DNA of 64,000 bases from an uncultured Bacillus sp. (GCF_946478885.1 NZ_CAMLDX010000003.1:21371-85370), one strand, 5' to 3'; counted from the first letter of the stretch, positions 18,493-28,894 are shown. A program made the numbers and translations. The notes: generated from the letters alone by a model not told the origin.

Positions 18493-18535
18493 TATCAACC
18501 TAATTTTCGCTCGAATTAACAAGGGAGGTTTCACC

Positions 18536-19414
18536 TTGCTTAAAGATTTATTTACAAAATCGACAAAGAAAAAATATGCAACCATTCCTACGGCTAACGC
18601 CAAGCAGGATGTTCCCGAAGGAATAATGACAAAATGTCCTGAATGTAAAAAAATAATGTATACAAAGGAATTAGTCAAAAATTTAAAAGTATGCTTATAT
18701 TGTGGACACCATCATCCTATGAAGGCACAAGAACGTTTGGAGTTTTTTCTAGATGACGGCTCCTTTGAGGAATTGGACTGTGAGCTTATTACGGTAAATC
18801 CGCTAGAGTTTCCCGGATACTTAGAAAAAATTGAAAAGGATCGGATAAAAACGAATCTGAACGAGGCGGTTGTTACCGGGATTGGAACGGTGGGAGGCAT
18901 AAAAACAGCAGTAGCCGTTATGGATTCAACCTTTCGTATGGCTAGTATGGGCTCTGTTGTAGGAGAGAAAATAACGCGGGCAATTGAAAAAGCGGATGAA
19001 TTGTCTTTACCATTTATTATTTTCACAGCCTCGGGCGGAGCAAGAATGCAGGAAGGGATTTTAAGCTTAATGCAAATGGCTAAGACCAGTGTAGCATTAA
19101 AGCGATTCAATGACCATGGAGGACTGTATATCTCGATTATGACACATCCGACAACGGGTGGTGTCTCAGCAAGCTTTGCTTCTCTGGGAGATTATAATCT
19201 TGCTGAACCGGGCGCTCTAATTGGGTTCGCCGGTAAAAGGGTGATTGAGCAGACGATCCGTGAAGAGCTTCCAGAGGATTTTCAAACGGCGGAATTTCAA
19301 CTGGAACATGGACAAGTAGATGCTGTTATTTCCCGTCTCGAATTAAAGGAGAAAGTGATTAATATATTAGAGATTCATCAACCGGGAGGTGTACCTGAAT
19401 GGCAGGAGAATTAG
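18536..19414 (+). CDS. accD: Acetyl-CoA carboxylase carboxyltransferase beta subunit
   Basis: A 292-residue beta subunit of the carboxyltransferase half of acetyl-CoA carboxylase, which transfers CO2 from biotin to acetyl-CoA, the committed step of fatty acid synthesis. An N-terminal zinc ribbon is visible with Cys34, Cys37, Cys53 and Cys56. The crotonase-like core has the oxyanion and acyl-CoA segments around [11 protein letters not shown] and [17 protein letters not shown] at 18536 gives the conserved MLKDLF start, with AAGGGAGG seven bases before it; the frame extends upstream only into the operator palindrome. It overlaps accA by 16 bases, so both subunits are made together. Confidence 0.96.
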   Translation: MLKDLFTKSTKKKYATIPTANAKQDVPEGIMTKCPECKKIMYTKELVKNLKVCLYCGHHHPMKAQERLEFFLDDGSFEELDCELITVNPLEFPGYLEKIEKDRIKTNLNEAVVTGIGTVGGIKTAVAVMDSTFRMASMGSVVGEKITRAIEKADELSLPFIIFTASGGARMQEGILSLMQMAKTSVALKRFNDHGGLYISIMTHPTTGGVSASFASLGDYNLAEPGALIGFAGKRVIEQTIREELPEDFQTAEFQLEHGQVDAVISRLELKEKVINILEIHQPGGVPEWQEN

Positions 19415-20376
19415 AATTTGAAAAGCCTATTATCGAGCTGAGGAAAAAAATCGCAGATTTAAAGGAATTTACCAAAAATGCTGATGTTGATTTATCCATG
19501 GAGATTGAAAAGCTCGAAAAACGTCTCTTGAAGCTGGAAAAAGATATTTATGATCATCTTCAGCCATGGGATCGGGTTCAAATTGCGCGTCATCCAGGCA
19601 GGCCGACAACATTGGATTATATTTCACTTTTGTTCACTGATTTTTTTGAATGTCATGGAGACCGGGCTTTTGCAGATGATGCAGCGATAGTCGGAGGAAT
19701 TGCCAAGTTTAAAGGGATTCCCATTACAGTGGTCGGGCATCAGCGGGGGAAGGATACAAAGGAGAATATTCGTCGTAACTTCGGAATGCCACATCCGGAA
19801 GGTTTTCGAAAAGCGCTCCGTTTAATGAAACAAGCGGATAAATTTAATCGCCCCATTATTTGTTTTATCGATACAAAGGGTGCGTTTCCGGGAAAAACAG
19901 CAGAGGAGCGCGGACAGAGTGAGGCTATTGCCCGAAATCTGCTGGAGATGGCAGGCTTTAAAGTACCCATTATATGTATGGTTATAGGTGAAGGCGGAAG
20001 CGGTGGAGCATTGGCTTTGGGAATTGGCAACCATATTCATATGCTGGAGAATTCTACGTATTCGGTAATATCACCAGAAGGAGCGGCTTCTATTCTTTGG
20101 AAAGACTCCGGACTTGCTATCCAAGCAGCAGAATCCATGAAAATCACGGCTCCAGATTTAAAGGAATTAGGAGTCATTGATCAAATCATACCTGAGATAA
20201 AGGGCGGTGCTCATAAGGACATGAAGGAGCAGGCTGCTCATATTGAAAAGGTGCTAGTTGAGTCATTAAAAGAGCTCATGAATTGGGACAAGGAGGAGCT
20301 CGTATCCCGACGCTATGATAAATATAAGAAAATAGGTGAATTTTCGTTATTAAATGAGTATATAGGGGTAAAATAA
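19399..20376 (+). CDS. accA: Acetyl-CoA carboxylase carboxyltransferase alpha subunit
   Basis: A 325-residue alpha subunit, the same length as the B. subtilis protein. It forms the alpha2-beta2 carboxyltransferase with AccD. Family features include the helical N-terminal region ([11 protein letters not shown]), [56 protein letters not shown], and the biotin-site loop [12 protein letters not shown] (around residues 198-210). The ATG at 19399 lies inside the end of accD, with GGGAGGTG just before it. A strong terminator closes the two-gene operon. Confidence 0.97.
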   Translation: MAGELEFEKPIIELRKKIADLKEFTKNADVDLSMEIEKLEKRLLKLEKDIYDHLQPWDRVQIARHPGRPTTLDYISLLFTDFFECHGDRAFADDAAIVGGIAKFKGIPITVVGHQRGKDTKENIRRNFGMPHPEGFRKALRLMKQADKFNRPIICFIDTKGAFPGKTAEERGQSEAIARNLLEMAGFKVPIICMVIGEGGSGGALALGIGNHIHMLENSTYSVISPEGAASILWKDSGLAIQAAESMKITAPDLKELGVIDQIIPEIKGGAHKDMKEQAAHIEKVLVESLKELMNWDKEELVSRRYDKYKKIGEFSLLNEYIGVK

Positions 20377-20408
20377 AAAACGTACTTTTCTGGTACGTTT
20401 TTTATTTA
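20375..20408 (+). terminator. Terminator of accDA
   Basis: AAAAAACGTAC pairs with GTACGTTTTTT around a seven-base loop directly after the accA stop, ending in a T-run. Confidence 0.92.
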
Positions 20409-20468
20409 TGGAAATGCTTTGCTACTGAGAAAATGATAAAATTAGGCTATTTATCACATAAAAGCCGG

Positions 20469-20482
20469 GGGAAACGGTTTCA
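20469..20482 (-). promoter_or_regulatory. cre-like CcpA site upstream of pfkA-pyk
   Basis: On the minus strand TGAAACCGTTTCCC matches the catabolite-responsive consensus TGNAANCGNWNNCW at every fixed position but the last. It lies about 180 bases before pfkA. CcpA activates the pfk-pyk operon of Lactococcus from an upstream cre, so activation is plausible here, but not shown. Confidence 0.5.
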
Positions 20483-20636
20483 TTTACCCGATAATTCCGC
20501 CTTTTATATGAATTATATAGATTCAGTTGTGGATACCGCTTCCTTCGTGTTATTTTAGAAATATTCCTGTATTCACTTATAATTGTCTTTATTAGCAAAG
20601 GCTGCAAAGCAGATTCCTGTTGTATACATAGTGTAA

Positions 20637-21623
<987 letters not shown>

Positions 21624-21655
21624 CAAATGTTTATTACCCCAAGGAGGTTTATGAT

Positions 21656-23416
21656 ATGCGAAAAACAAAAATTGTTTGTACCATAGGTCCCGCAAGTGAA
21701 AGTGTTGAAAAATTAACTCAGCTCATTAAGGCAGGAATGAATGTCGCACGGTTAAATTTCTCACATGGTAATCATGAAGAACATGCACAGCGAATCAATA
21801 ATATTCGCAAGGCTGCCCAACAGACAGGGAAAAATGTTGCGATTCTTCTTGATACAAAAGGTCCGGAAATACGGACTCATAATATGGTGAATGGAGCTAT
21901 CGAGCTACAGGTAGGAAGTAAATCCATTATCTCGATGACAGAGGTGGAAGGGACACCGGAAAAGTGCTCGGTTACATATGAAGGCTTAATTGATGACGTA
22001 GAAGAAGGTTCTAAAATTTTGCTGGATGATGGCTTAATTGGTCTTGAGGTGACAAAAGTTGATAAGGCTAATGGTGAAATCCATGTCAATGTGTTAAATA
22101 CGGGAACGTTAAAGAATAAAAAGGGCGTAAATGTACCAGGCGTGTCTGTAAATCTCCCAGGAATTACAGAAAAAGATACTAGCGATATTTTGTTTGGCAT
22201 CGGTCAAAAAATTGACTTTATTGCTGCTTCCTTTGTACGCCGGCCTTCAGACGTTTTGGAAATTAAGAAATTACTTGAAGAAAATCAAGCTACATATATT
22301 CAAATTATCCCTAAGATTGAAAATCAGGAGGGAGTCGACAACATTGATGATATTCTTGAAGTCTCTGATGGGTTGATGGTTGCCCGTGGAGATTTAGGTG
22401 TTGAGATTCCGGCGGAGGAAGTTCCTTTAGTGCAAAAGAATTTAATCAAAAAATGCAATGCACTTGGGAAACCGGTTATTACAGCTACGCAAATGCTGGA
22501 TTCCATGCAGAGAAATCCGCGTCCTACACGTGCTGAAGCCAGCGATGTGGCTAACGCAATCTTTGATGGCACAGATGCAATTATGCTTTCAGGAGAAACA
22601 GCTGCCGGATCTTATCCTGTAGAAGCGGTACAGACTATGCATAATATTGCCTCACGTGCAGAAACAGCTTTGGACCATCGTAAAATTTTATCGATGCACA
22701 GTAAGAACAGCGAACATACCATTACGGATGCTATCGGACAATCTGTTGCCCATACGGCTTTAAATTTAGAATGTAATGCCATAATTACATCAACGGAGAG
22801 TGGGTATACAGCAAGAATGATTTCTAAATATCGTCCTAAAGTACCGATTGTTGCCGTTACGGCAAATGATCATGTGTTAAGAAGACTTGCATTGGTGTGG
22901 GGAGTATACCCGCAGTTGGGGCAGAAATCAGAAACTACAGATGATATGCTTGAAAATGCTGTAACAGAAAGCTTAAACAGCGGTTTTGTATCCCATGGAG
23001 ATTTAGTCATTATTACAGCTGGTGTACCTGTTGGAGAAGCCGGAACAACCAATCTAATGAAAATTCACCTTGTTGGGGATATCCTTGGAAAAGGACAGGG
23101 AATTGGACGGAAATCGGCATATGGAAAAGTAGTAATTGCGAAAAACTCGCAGGAAGCTCAAGAGAAGGTGAAAGAAGGTTCTATTCTGGTCACGATTGGC
23201 TCTGACAAGGAATTGGTTGCGTCTATTGAAAAATGCAGCGCGCTTATTACGGAGGAAGGCGGGCTAACAAGCCATGCCGCTGTTGTAGGTTTAAATATTG
23301 GCATTCCGGTTATTGTAGGTGTGGCAAAGGCCACCGAACTGTTTAAGGATGGTCAGGAAATTACGGTAGATGCACAAAGCGGAGTCATCTATAACGGACA
23401 TGCAAGTGTGTTATAA
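21656..23416 (+). CDS. pyk: Pyruvate kinase with C-terminal PEP-utilizing-type domain
   Basis: A 586-residue pyruvate kinase, making ATP and pyruvate from PEP and ADP. The barrel starts at once ([24 protein letters not shown]); [20 protein letters not shown] and the substrate segment [20 protein letters not shown] follow. Beyond residue ~475 it carries the extra domain of Bacillus pyruvate kinases, related to the PEP-utilizing mobile domain, with [11 protein letters not shown] keeping the T-S-H-A motif. This extension is normal for the genus (B. subtilis 585). AAGGAGGT precedes the ATG. It is the second gene after pfkA, and a hairpin terminator follows. Confidence 0.98.
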   Translation: MRKTKIVCTIGPASESVEKLTQLIKAGMNVARLNFSHGNHEEHAQRINNIRKAAQQTGKNVAILLDTKGPEIRTHNMVNGAIELQVGSKSIISMTEVEGTPEKCSVTYEGLIDDVEEGSKILLDDGLIGLEVTKVDKANGEIHVNVLNTGTLKNKKGVNVPGVSVNLPGITEKDTSDILFGIGQKIDFIAASFVRRPSDVLEIKKLLEENQATYIQIIPKIENQEGVDNIDDILEVSDGLMVARGDLGVEIPAEEVPLVQKNLIKKCNALGKPVITATQMLDSMQRNPRPTRAEASDVANAIFDGTDAIMLSGETAAGSYPVEAVQTMHNIASRAETALDHRKILSMHSKNSEHTITDAIGQSVAHTALNLECNAIITSTESGYTARMISKYRPKVPIVAVTANDHVLRRLALVWGVYPQLGQKSETTDDMLENAVTESLNSGFVSHGDLVIITAGVPVGEAGTTNLMKIHLVGDILGKGQGIGRKSAYGKVVIAKNSQEAQEKVKEGSILVTIGSDKELVASIEKCSALITEEGGLTSHAAVVGLNIGIPVIVGVAKATELFKDGQEITVDAQSGVIYNGHASVL

Positions 23417-23427
23417 TCGGTAGTGAG

Positions 23428-23458
23428 GGAAGGAAGGCGATTCCTTCCTTTTCCTTTT
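23428..23458 (+). terminator. Terminator of pfkA-pyk
   Basis: GGAAGGAA pairs with TTCCTTCC around a five-base loop, followed by a T-rich tail. Confidence 0.8.
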
Positions 23459-23478
23459 AAGGTTAAGGGGGATAGCAA

Positions 23479-23868
23479 ATGATGCGGATATTGCTTTTAT
23501 TATTGATCACAATTCCGGCTGCGGAGATTGGAATTCTCCTTTTTTCAGGGAAGATGATAGGTGTCCTGCCAACGGTCCTAATGATTATTTTCACGGGTAT
23601 TTTGGGGGCAGTATTAGCGAAGAAACAAGGACTTAAAACGATTCGCAAGGCGAATGAGCAGCTTCAGTACGGCAGAGTGCCAGGGGACGAAATGATGGAT
23701 GGACTATGTATAGTAATAGGCGGAATTTTCCTGTTGACACCCGGATTTTTGACTGACTTGCTTGGAATTCTTCTACTTTTACCTCCGACGAGATCCTTTA
23801 TGAAGCCATTAATGATGAAAATGCTGCAAAGATGGATGGATAAAAACACATTTACCATTATCAGATAA
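23479..23868 (+). CDS. fxsA: FxsA-family membrane protein
   Basis: A 129-residue FxsA protein (YtzA in B. subtilis). The family is named for E. coli FxsA, which, when overproduced, relieves exclusion of phage T7 by the F plasmid; its normal role is unknown. Hydrophobic segments are at about residues 3-24, 27-46 (LPTVLMIIFTGILGAVLA) and 76-99, and the conserved TPGFLTDLLG is at about 86-95. The ATG at 23479 follows AAGGGGGA. It lies just past the pfkA-pyk terminator and has its own hairpin terminator, so it is probably expressed by read-through or from a weak promoter. Confidence 0.92.
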   Translation: MMRILLLLLITIPAAEIGILLFSGKMIGVLPTVLMIIFTGILGAVLAKKQGLKTIRKANEQLQYGRVPGDEMMDGLCIVIGGIFLLTPGFLTDLLGILLLLPPTRSFMKPLMMKMLQRWMDKNTFTIIR

Positions 23869-23872
23869 AGAT

Positions 23873-23904
23873 ACCGTCAGCCGGAAAAGAGACTGACGGT
23901 TTTC
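23873..23904 (+). terminator. Terminator of fxsA
   Basis: ACCGTCAG pairs with CTGACGGT around a 12-base loop, followed by TTTTC. The T-run is short. Confidence 0.65.
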
Positions 23905-23933
23905 GGCAGGAGAATTTTAGGGGACTACGATGA

Positions 23934-25052
23934 TCAGGCTGTTGTCCCGTCTTTTATAAACTTCCATAAATCACGGAAAACGTTCGCTTTATGTAAGGTC
24001 GTGATGATGACGAGTGCAACAGGTCCGGCAATAAGCCCTAAAAAACCGATTAATTTAAAGCCGATAAACAAGGCAAGCAATGTCGCTAAAGGGTCTAGGC
24101 CAATATTGGAGGATAATATCTTTGGCTCCATCAGCTGCCTTTGGACAAGAACGATAATATAAAGGACAGCCAGTCCGATTGCGATCCCGGACTTTCCTGC
24201 TATTACTTCATAAATAATCCACGGGACAAAAATCAATCCTGTGCCTAAGTAAGGAAGCAGATCCACTAAGCCGGTTATCAGAGCAATCGTAACGGCGTAA
24301 TTCACACGCAGAATCAGCAGTCCGATCAGAATAATGATCGTTGTTAAAGAAATAAGGGTCAACTGTGCCTTAATAAAACCAAATAATGCTTTTTTTAAAT
24401 CAAAAAAGACAGTTTGACTGCTTTTTTTTGCCTTTTTCGGAAGGAGGCGTGATCCAAGTCTTGAAAGTCTCTGCCAATCCTTGCTGATAAAAAAGGTTGC
24501 TAGCAGGGAAAAAATCAAAACGGTTGCCGCGTTAGGAAACCAAGAAATAATGTTCGGGATAAACGTAAAGAAGCGCTGAATAAAATCCCCTAAAGTTGAA
24601 CCAATGGAGCTACCAACATTTTGAATATTTTTAAGAATGGTTTCTTGCTGCCCGCTGCCTAAATTGTCAAATAAATGGGCGAGCTGGTTATAAAGCGGAA
24701 TAATCTGGCCGGCAACAAAATGTTCGAGGTAACTGATTAATGTGTCAAGTTGTTCAGGAACAATTTTGGCCAGTTTATCAGCACTAGATACAATTTCTGC
24801 AATTAGCAGGGTAATAACACCTGCGAAAACAGAAAAAACAAGAAATAGTACAATGATGACAGCAAGGGAACGAGGCATTTTTGCTTTTAACTGAAAAAAA
24901 TTAACAAACGGATTAATAAGAAAAGCGATCAATAGTCCGATCAGAAACGGATAGGTGATCTTTGTTAAGTAGAATAAGCCGACAAATCCAATTACTATAC
25001 TGGCAAGGACGAAGAGGAACCGGGCGGCTCGATTCAGGTATACAGTATTCAT
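23934..25052 (-). CDS. ytvI: YtvI: AI-2E/PerM-family transporter, sporulation-associated
   Basis: A 372-residue integral membrane protein of the AI-2E exporter (PerM) family, the YtvI sporulation-associated branch. Two helices at the N terminus (about 12-50), another near 62-84, a soluble segment of about 60 residues, then four or five helices in the C-terminal half. The conserved GLVDLLPYLGTGLIFVPW lies near residues 263-280 and PKILSSNIGLDPLATLLALF near 312-331. The transported substrate is unknown; some relatives act as cation/proton antiporters. The ATG at 25052 follows AAGGAGGT. It is a single gene, convergent with fxsA and divergent from ytwI. Confidence 0.9.
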   Translation of the reverse strand: MNTVYLNRAARFLFVLASIVIGFVGLFYLTKITYPFLIGLLIAFLINPFVNFFQLKAKMPRSLAVIIVLFLVFSVFAGVITLLIAEIVSSADKLAKIVPEQLDTLISYLEHFVAGQIIPLYNQLAHLFDNLGSGQQETILKNIQNVGSSIGSTLGDFIQRFFTFIPNIISWFPNAATVLIFSLLATFFISKDWQRLSRLGSRLLPKKAKKSSQTVFFDLKKALFGFIKAQLTLISLTTIIILIGLLILRVNYAVTIALITGLVDLLPYLGTGLIFVPWIIYEVIAGKSGIAIGLAVLYIIVLVQRQLMEPKILSSNIGLDPLATLLALFIGFKLIGFLGLIAGPVALVIITTLHKANVFRDLWKFIKDGTTA

Positions 25053-25296
25053 GGGTAAAATACCTCCTTTTTGAGTAATCTATTAACCTCTAAACTTCAG
25101 TTAAATAGTAAAATTTTATCATAGTCTGTTGAATTAATAACCTTTAAATACGCAAAAAAACGAAAAAAGATTCATGTTCCTGATAATTTCAACTGAAAAA
25201 TGGAACATTAATATTAATATTTTTTGAACATAAAACTTTTTGAACTTTTTAAGTTGTGATACAATAACAAAGAATCAACAGGAGGGAGACATTCCG

Positions 25297-25758
25297 TTGA
25301 TATCACAAGCAACCGTTTTTTTATTACTTTTATTGGCCATTGGCTTAATTGCGAAGAATCAATCATTGATGTTTGCCGTGGCTGTATTAATTGTATTGAA
25401 ATTAGTCGGAGTCGATTCTAAGCTTTTTTCATTTCTACAAACGAAAGGAATTAATTGGGGGGTAACGATTATCACGATTGCAGTGTTAGCACCAATTGCA
25501 AGCGGTGAAATCGGCTTTAGGGATTTGACTGCAGCCTTTAAGTCTCCATTTGCCTGGATAGCGCTGGTATCAGGAGTGGCTGTTGCGCTGTTAGCTAAGG
25601 GAGGGGTTAATCTCTTATCTGAAGATCCGGAAATTACAACTGCACTTGTGTTGGGAACCATATTAGCGGTGTCTTTATTTAAAGGAGTTGCAGTTGGTCC
25701 ATTGATTGGAGCGGGGATCGCTTATTGTGCGATGAAGATTTTTGAAATGGTGAAATAA
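25297..25758 (+). CDS. ytwI: YtwI, DUF441-family membrane protein
   Basis: A 153-residue, very hydrophobic protein of the DUF441 (UPF0756) family with four likely helices: about residues 5-25, 48-68, 78-100 and 110-150. Signatures include LIAKNQSL near the start, GINWGVTIITIAVLAPIASG and the ending AVGPLIGAGIA. The function is unknown. I start at TTG 25297, because CAGGAGGG lies ten bases upstream and the family starts MISQ; the frame extends back to 25240 without a ribosome site. The position between ytvI and citZ is as in B. subtilis. Confidence 0.88.
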   Translation: MISQATVFLLLLLAIGLIAKNQSLMFAVAVLIVLKLVGVDSKLFSFLQTKGINWGVTIITIAVLAPIASGEIGFRDLTAAFKSPFAWIALVSGVAVALLAKGGVNLLSEDPEITTALVLGTILAVSLFKGVAVGPLIGAGIAYCAMKIFEMVK

Positions 25759-25807
25759 CATCTTGAAAAAGATATATAACTTTTTTCCTGTTTTAAATTT
25801 GTTGTCA

Positions 25808-25836
25808 TTCACAAAAGTCTGATAATTGTTTATAAT
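25808..25836 (+). promoter_or_regulatory. SigA promoter of citZ
   Basis: TTCACA (25808-25813), 17-bp spacer, perfect TATAAT (25831-25836). Transcription would start near 25843, giving an unusually long leader of about 265 bases before citZ. Confidence 0.7.
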
Positions 25837-25851
25837 AATATTTGTATTGAA

Positions 25852-25870
25852 ATAACTTTTTATTAGTTAT
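25852..25870. promoter_or_regulatory. CcpC-like dyad at the citZ start site
   Basis: ATAAC-TTTTTATTA-GTTAT is a dyad just downstream of the predicted start. CcpC sites follow ATAA-N7-TTAT; this one contains ATAA-N7-TTAG, three of four bases on the right. B. subtilis citZ is repressed by CcpC, a citrate-responsive LysR-type regulator. Confidence 0.4.
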
Positions 25871-25876
25871 CAAAAA

Positions 25877-25890
25877 TGTAAGCATTTTCT
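25877..25890 (+). promoter_or_regulatory. cre-like CcpA site in the citZ leader
   Basis: TGTAAGCATTTTCT fits TGNAANCGNWNNCW with one mismatch at the central G. It lies some 35 bases after the predicted start, a roadblock position consistent with glucose repression of citrate synthase. Confidence 0.55.
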
Positions 25891-26015
25891 TTTTTGCTTT
25901 CAATTGAACACTCGCTCAATTACTTGCTGTATACATCGATTCTTCATATGGTCTGTAATCGACTGCTGGAAGCAGCCGATTTTATTAAATAGATACAAGT
26001 TTGACCTAATTAGAT

Positions 26016-26054
26016 TTCAGAAAATTCTTTCTGAAGCTTTAAAGCTCTTTTTTT
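26016..26054 (+). promoter_or_regulatory. Terminator-like hairpins in the citZ leader
   Basis: TTCAGAAA-ATTC-TTTCTGAA (26016-26035) is followed directly by the palindrome AGCTTTAAAGCT and seven T (26048-26054), about 50 bases before the citZ start. It has the look of an attenuator, or of a terminator that must be read through. The earlier leader also has CTGCT-GGA-AGCAG at 25964-25976. Confidence 0.4.
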
Positions 26055-26106
26055 AATACAGACATTTAAACATGGGGAAATTTTATCTACAAGGAGAGGA
26101 TTCTAT

Positions 26107-27228
26107 ATGACAGTAACACGTGGTCTTGAAGGGGTAGTAGCTACATCCTCATCAATCAGTTCCATCATTGATGACACTCTAACATATGTCGGCTTCAATA
26201 TCGATGATTTGACTGAAAATGCTAGTTTTGAAGAAGTCATCTATCTGTTATGGCATCGAAAACTGCCTACAAAAGCACAATTAGATGAACTAAAACAACA
26301 GCTTGCAGACAACGCTGAGCTTCCGCAAGGAGTACTTGATCACTTCAAAATGTATCCAATTAACAAAGTTCATCCAATGGCAGCCCTTCGCACAGCTGTA
26401 TCACTGCTTGGTCTTTATGATGAAGAAGCTGATGTAATGGATGCTGAAGCGAATTACCGCAAAGCCATTCGCTTACAAGCTAAATTACCTACAATTGTTA
26501 CAGCATTTTCCCGTATTCGCAAAGGCTTGGCGCCTATAGCACCTCGCAAGGGTTTAAGTCTGCCGGCTAATTTCTTATATATGCTGACAGGGCAGGAACC
26601 ATCTCAGCTTGCTGAAGAGGCTTTTAATAAGGCACTTATTCTACATGCGGATCATGAGTTGAATGCTTCTACCTTTACTGCACGTGTCTGTGTGGCGACT
26701 TTGTCTGATGTATACTCCGGTGTAACCTCAGCCATCAGCGCTCTAAAAGGACCTTTACATGGCGGTGCCAATGAAGCAGTAATGAAAATGCTTACAGAAA
26801 TTGGATCGCTGGAAAATGTTGAACCATATATTCGCGGAAAAATGGCAAATAAAGAAAAAATTATGGGCTTTGGTCATCGTGTATATAGAAAAGGGGATCC
26901 TCGTGCTAAGCACTTGAAAGCAATGTCTGAAAAATTGACTAAGCTTACAGGAGAATCGGAACTATATGAAATGTCCTTGAAAATTGAAAGTATTGTAAAC
27001 GGAGAAAAAAATCTGCCGCCAAATGTAGATTTCTATTCTGCTTCTATGTATCATAGCTTAGGCATTGATCATGACCTGTTTACTCCGATTTTTGCGGTAA
27101 GCCGTGTATCAGGTTGGCTAGCACATATTCTAGAACAATATGAAAATAATCGCTTAATCCGTCCTCGTGCAGAATACACAGGTCCTGGAATGCAAAAATA
27201 TATTTCTATTGAAGCTCGTGGAGAATGA
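26107..27228 (+). CDS. citZ: Citrate synthase
   Basis: A 373-residue citrate synthase of the short Gram-positive type (B. subtilis CitZ 372), condensing oxaloacetate and acetyl-CoA as the entry to the TCA cycle. The catalytic triad is visible: His218 in GPLHGGANE, His257 in FGHRVYR and Asp308 in NVDFYSA. It starts MTVTRGLEGV as is usual. The ATG follows AAGGAGAGGA. It heads the citZ-icd-mdh gene group. Promoter, CcpC-like dyad, cre-like site and attenuator-like hairpins upstream indicate tight control by carbon source and citrate. Confidence 0.98.
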   Translation: MTVTRGLEGVVATSSSISSIIDDTLTYVGFNIDDLTENASFEEVIYLLWHRKLPTKAQLDELKQQLADNAELPQGVLDHFKMYPINKVHPMAALRTAVSLLGLYDEEADVMDAEANYRKAIRLQAKLPTIVTAFSRIRKGLAPIAPRKGLSLPANFLYMLTGQEPSQLAEEAFNKALILHADHELNASTFTARVCVATLSDVYSGVTSAISALKGPLHGGANEAVMKMLTEIGSLENVEPYIRGKMANKEKIMGFGHRVYRKGDPRAKHLKAMSEKLTKLTGESELYEMSLKIESIVNGEKNLPPNVDFYSASMYHSLGIDHDLFTPIFAVSRVSGWLAHILEQYENNRLIRPRAEYTGPGMQKYISIEARGE

Positions 27229-27240
27229 TTTGATTAATAA

Positions 27241-27270
27241 AAAAACAGAAAATCATTCTGTTTATAAAAA
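27241..27270 (+). terminator. Possible weak terminator after citZ
   Basis: AAACAGAA pairs with TTCTGTTT around AATCA; the tail is A-rich after three T, so read-through to icd is likely. Confidence 0.45.
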
Positions 27271-27329
27271 AAATTAATAAAGATTATTTACTTTTTATTA
27301 GAAAAGTTTAAATATAATAAGTAAGGGAA

Positions 27330-27388
27330 AAAGGTTAGAGGTTAAGTCGTCTAACCTTTGATTTGTCATGCTGGAAGATAACAGCATG
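27330..27388 (+). other. Tandem hairpins in the icd leader
   Basis: AAAGGTTAGA (27330-27339) pairs perfectly with TCTAACCTTT (27350-27359), and CATGCTG (27367-27373) with CAGCATG (27382-27388). No T-run follows. A TATAAT at 27313-27318 upstream could be an icd promoter, putting the first hairpin at the 5' end of that transcript, where it could stabilise mRNA or be an operator. Confidence 0.55.
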
Positions 27389-27425
27389 CAGCCTAATTAT
27401 ACAGGACATCATGGAGGGATAATTT

Positions 27426-28694
27426 ATGTCAGGAGAAAAAATCACAGTAACAAACGGAGTTTTAAATGTACCAAATCAACCAATCATCCCATTTATTGAA
27501 GGAGATGGAATTGGGCCTGATATTTGGGCGTCTGCATCAAGAGTATTAGATGCTGCTGTTGAGAAAGCATACAACGGAGAACGTAAGATTGTTTGGAAGG
27601 AAGTTTTGGCTGGTGAAAAAGCATTTAATCAAACTGGCGAATGGCTTCCAAAAGAAACATTAGATCTCATCAACGAATATTTAATCGCTATTAAAGGACC
27701 ATTAACAACACCTGTCGGCGGCGGGATCCGTTCATTAAACGTAGCGCTTCGCCAAGAATTAGATTTGTATGTTTGCTTACGTCCTGTACGTTGGTTTGAA
27801 GGGGTTCCTTCACCGGTGAAACGTCCTCAGGATACAGATATGGCTATTTTCCGTGAAAATACGGAAGATATTTATGCTGGTGTTGAGTTCGCTCAAGGTA
27901 CAGAAGAAGCTAAAAAATTAATCGACATTCTGCAAAATGAATTTGGTGTAACTAAAATCCGTTTCCCTGAAACATCTGGTATCGGTATTAAAACGGTTTC
28001 TCAAGAAGGAACAAGCCGTTTAGTCCGCGCTGCTATTGAATATGCAATCAAAGAAGGCAGAAAATCAGTAACTTTAGTACATAAAGGGAACATTATGAAG
28101 TTTACTGAAGGTGCATTCAAAAATTGGGGCTATGAAGTAGCAGAGAAAGAGTATGCTGATAAAGTATTCACTTGGAATCAATATGACCGCATTAAAGAAG
28201 AACAAGGTCTTGAAGCTGCGAACAAAGCGCAGTCAGAAGCTGAAGCAGCAGGCAAAATTATTGTGAAGGATGCTATCGCTGATATCTTCCTGCAGCAAAT
28301 TCTTACTCGTCCTAGCGAATTTGATGTTGTAGCAACAATGAACTTGAATGGTGACTTTATTTCTGATGCGCTTGCAGCTCAAGTAGGCGGAATCGGTATT
28401 GCTCCGGGAGCCAACATTAATTATGTAACAGGCCATGCTATTTTTGAAGCAACTCATGGTACAGCTCCAAAATATGCTGGATTAGATAAAGTAAATCCTT
28501 CTTCTGTAATTCTGTCAGGTTGCTTAATGCTTGATCACCTAGGATGGAGTGAAGCATCCAAGATGATCGTTAAATCAATGGAGAAAACCATTGCTTCTAA
28601 AGTGGTAACTTATGACTTTGCCCGTCTGATGGAAGGTGCAAAAGAAGTTAAATGTTCTGAGTTCGGTGATGAATTAATCAAAAACATGGAATAA
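27426..28694 (+). CDS. icd: Isocitrate dehydrogenase (NADP)
   Basis: A 422-residue NADP-dependent isocitrate dehydrogenase, oxidising isocitrate to 2-oxoglutarate. The substrate loop [20 protein letters not shown] with its Ser and Arg ligands, the segment [17 protein letters not shown], the [21 protein letters not shown] helix, and the late GIAPGANIN and [10 protein letters not shown] cofactor-site motifs identify it. B. subtilis Icd is 423 residues. The ATG at 27426 follows TGGAGGGA. It is the second gene of the citZ-icd-mdh cluster. The 197-base gap from citZ has its own candidate -10 and two hairpins, so icd may be made from both a citZ read-through and its own transcript. Confidence 0.98.
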   Translation: MSGEKITVTNGVLNVPNQPIIPFIEGDGIGPDIWASASRVLDAAVEKAYNGERKIVWKEVLAGEKAFNQTGEWLPKETLDLINEYLIAIKGPLTTPVGGGIRSLNVALRQELDLYVCLRPVRWFEGVPSPVKRPQDTDMAIFRENTEDIYAGVEFAQGTEEAKKLIDILQNEFGVTKIRFPETSGIGIKTVSQEGTSRLVRAAIEYAIKEGRKSVTLVHKGNIMKFTEGAFKNWGYEVAEKEYADKVFTWNQYDRIKEEQGLEAANKAQSEAEAAGKIIVKDAIADIFLQQILTRPSEFDVVATMNLNGDFISDALAAQVGGIGIAPGANINYVTGHAIFEATHGTAPKYAGLDKVNPSSVILSGCLMLDHLGWSEASKMIVKSMEKTIASKVVTYDFARLMEGAKEVKCSEFGDELIKNME

Positions 28695-28705
28695 TGATGA
28701 TTGTA

Positions 28706-28744
28706 TGAAGTGCCTGGCCGTTTTCGCACTGGCCGGGTGCTTCA
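28706..28744 (+). other. Long hairpin between icd and mdh without T-tract
   Basis: TGAAGTGCCTGGCC pairs with GGCCGGGTGCTTCA (14 pairs, three G-U type) around an 11-base loop, 12 bases after the icd stop. With no T-run it is more likely an mRNA-stabilising or processing element than a terminator. Confidence 0.6.
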
Positions 28745-28894
28745 TAAGCTAAATCGTTACGAAAGCTTTGTTACAAATAGCCTTTTTGGCTGTTTTAATA
28801 AATTTTAAATTGTCTCGATAGCCAGGAGTGCGTGTACTTTATACTGCTTTGGTAGCATGATTGTTAAAGACAATTAAAAAGGGGAGAGGTTAAC

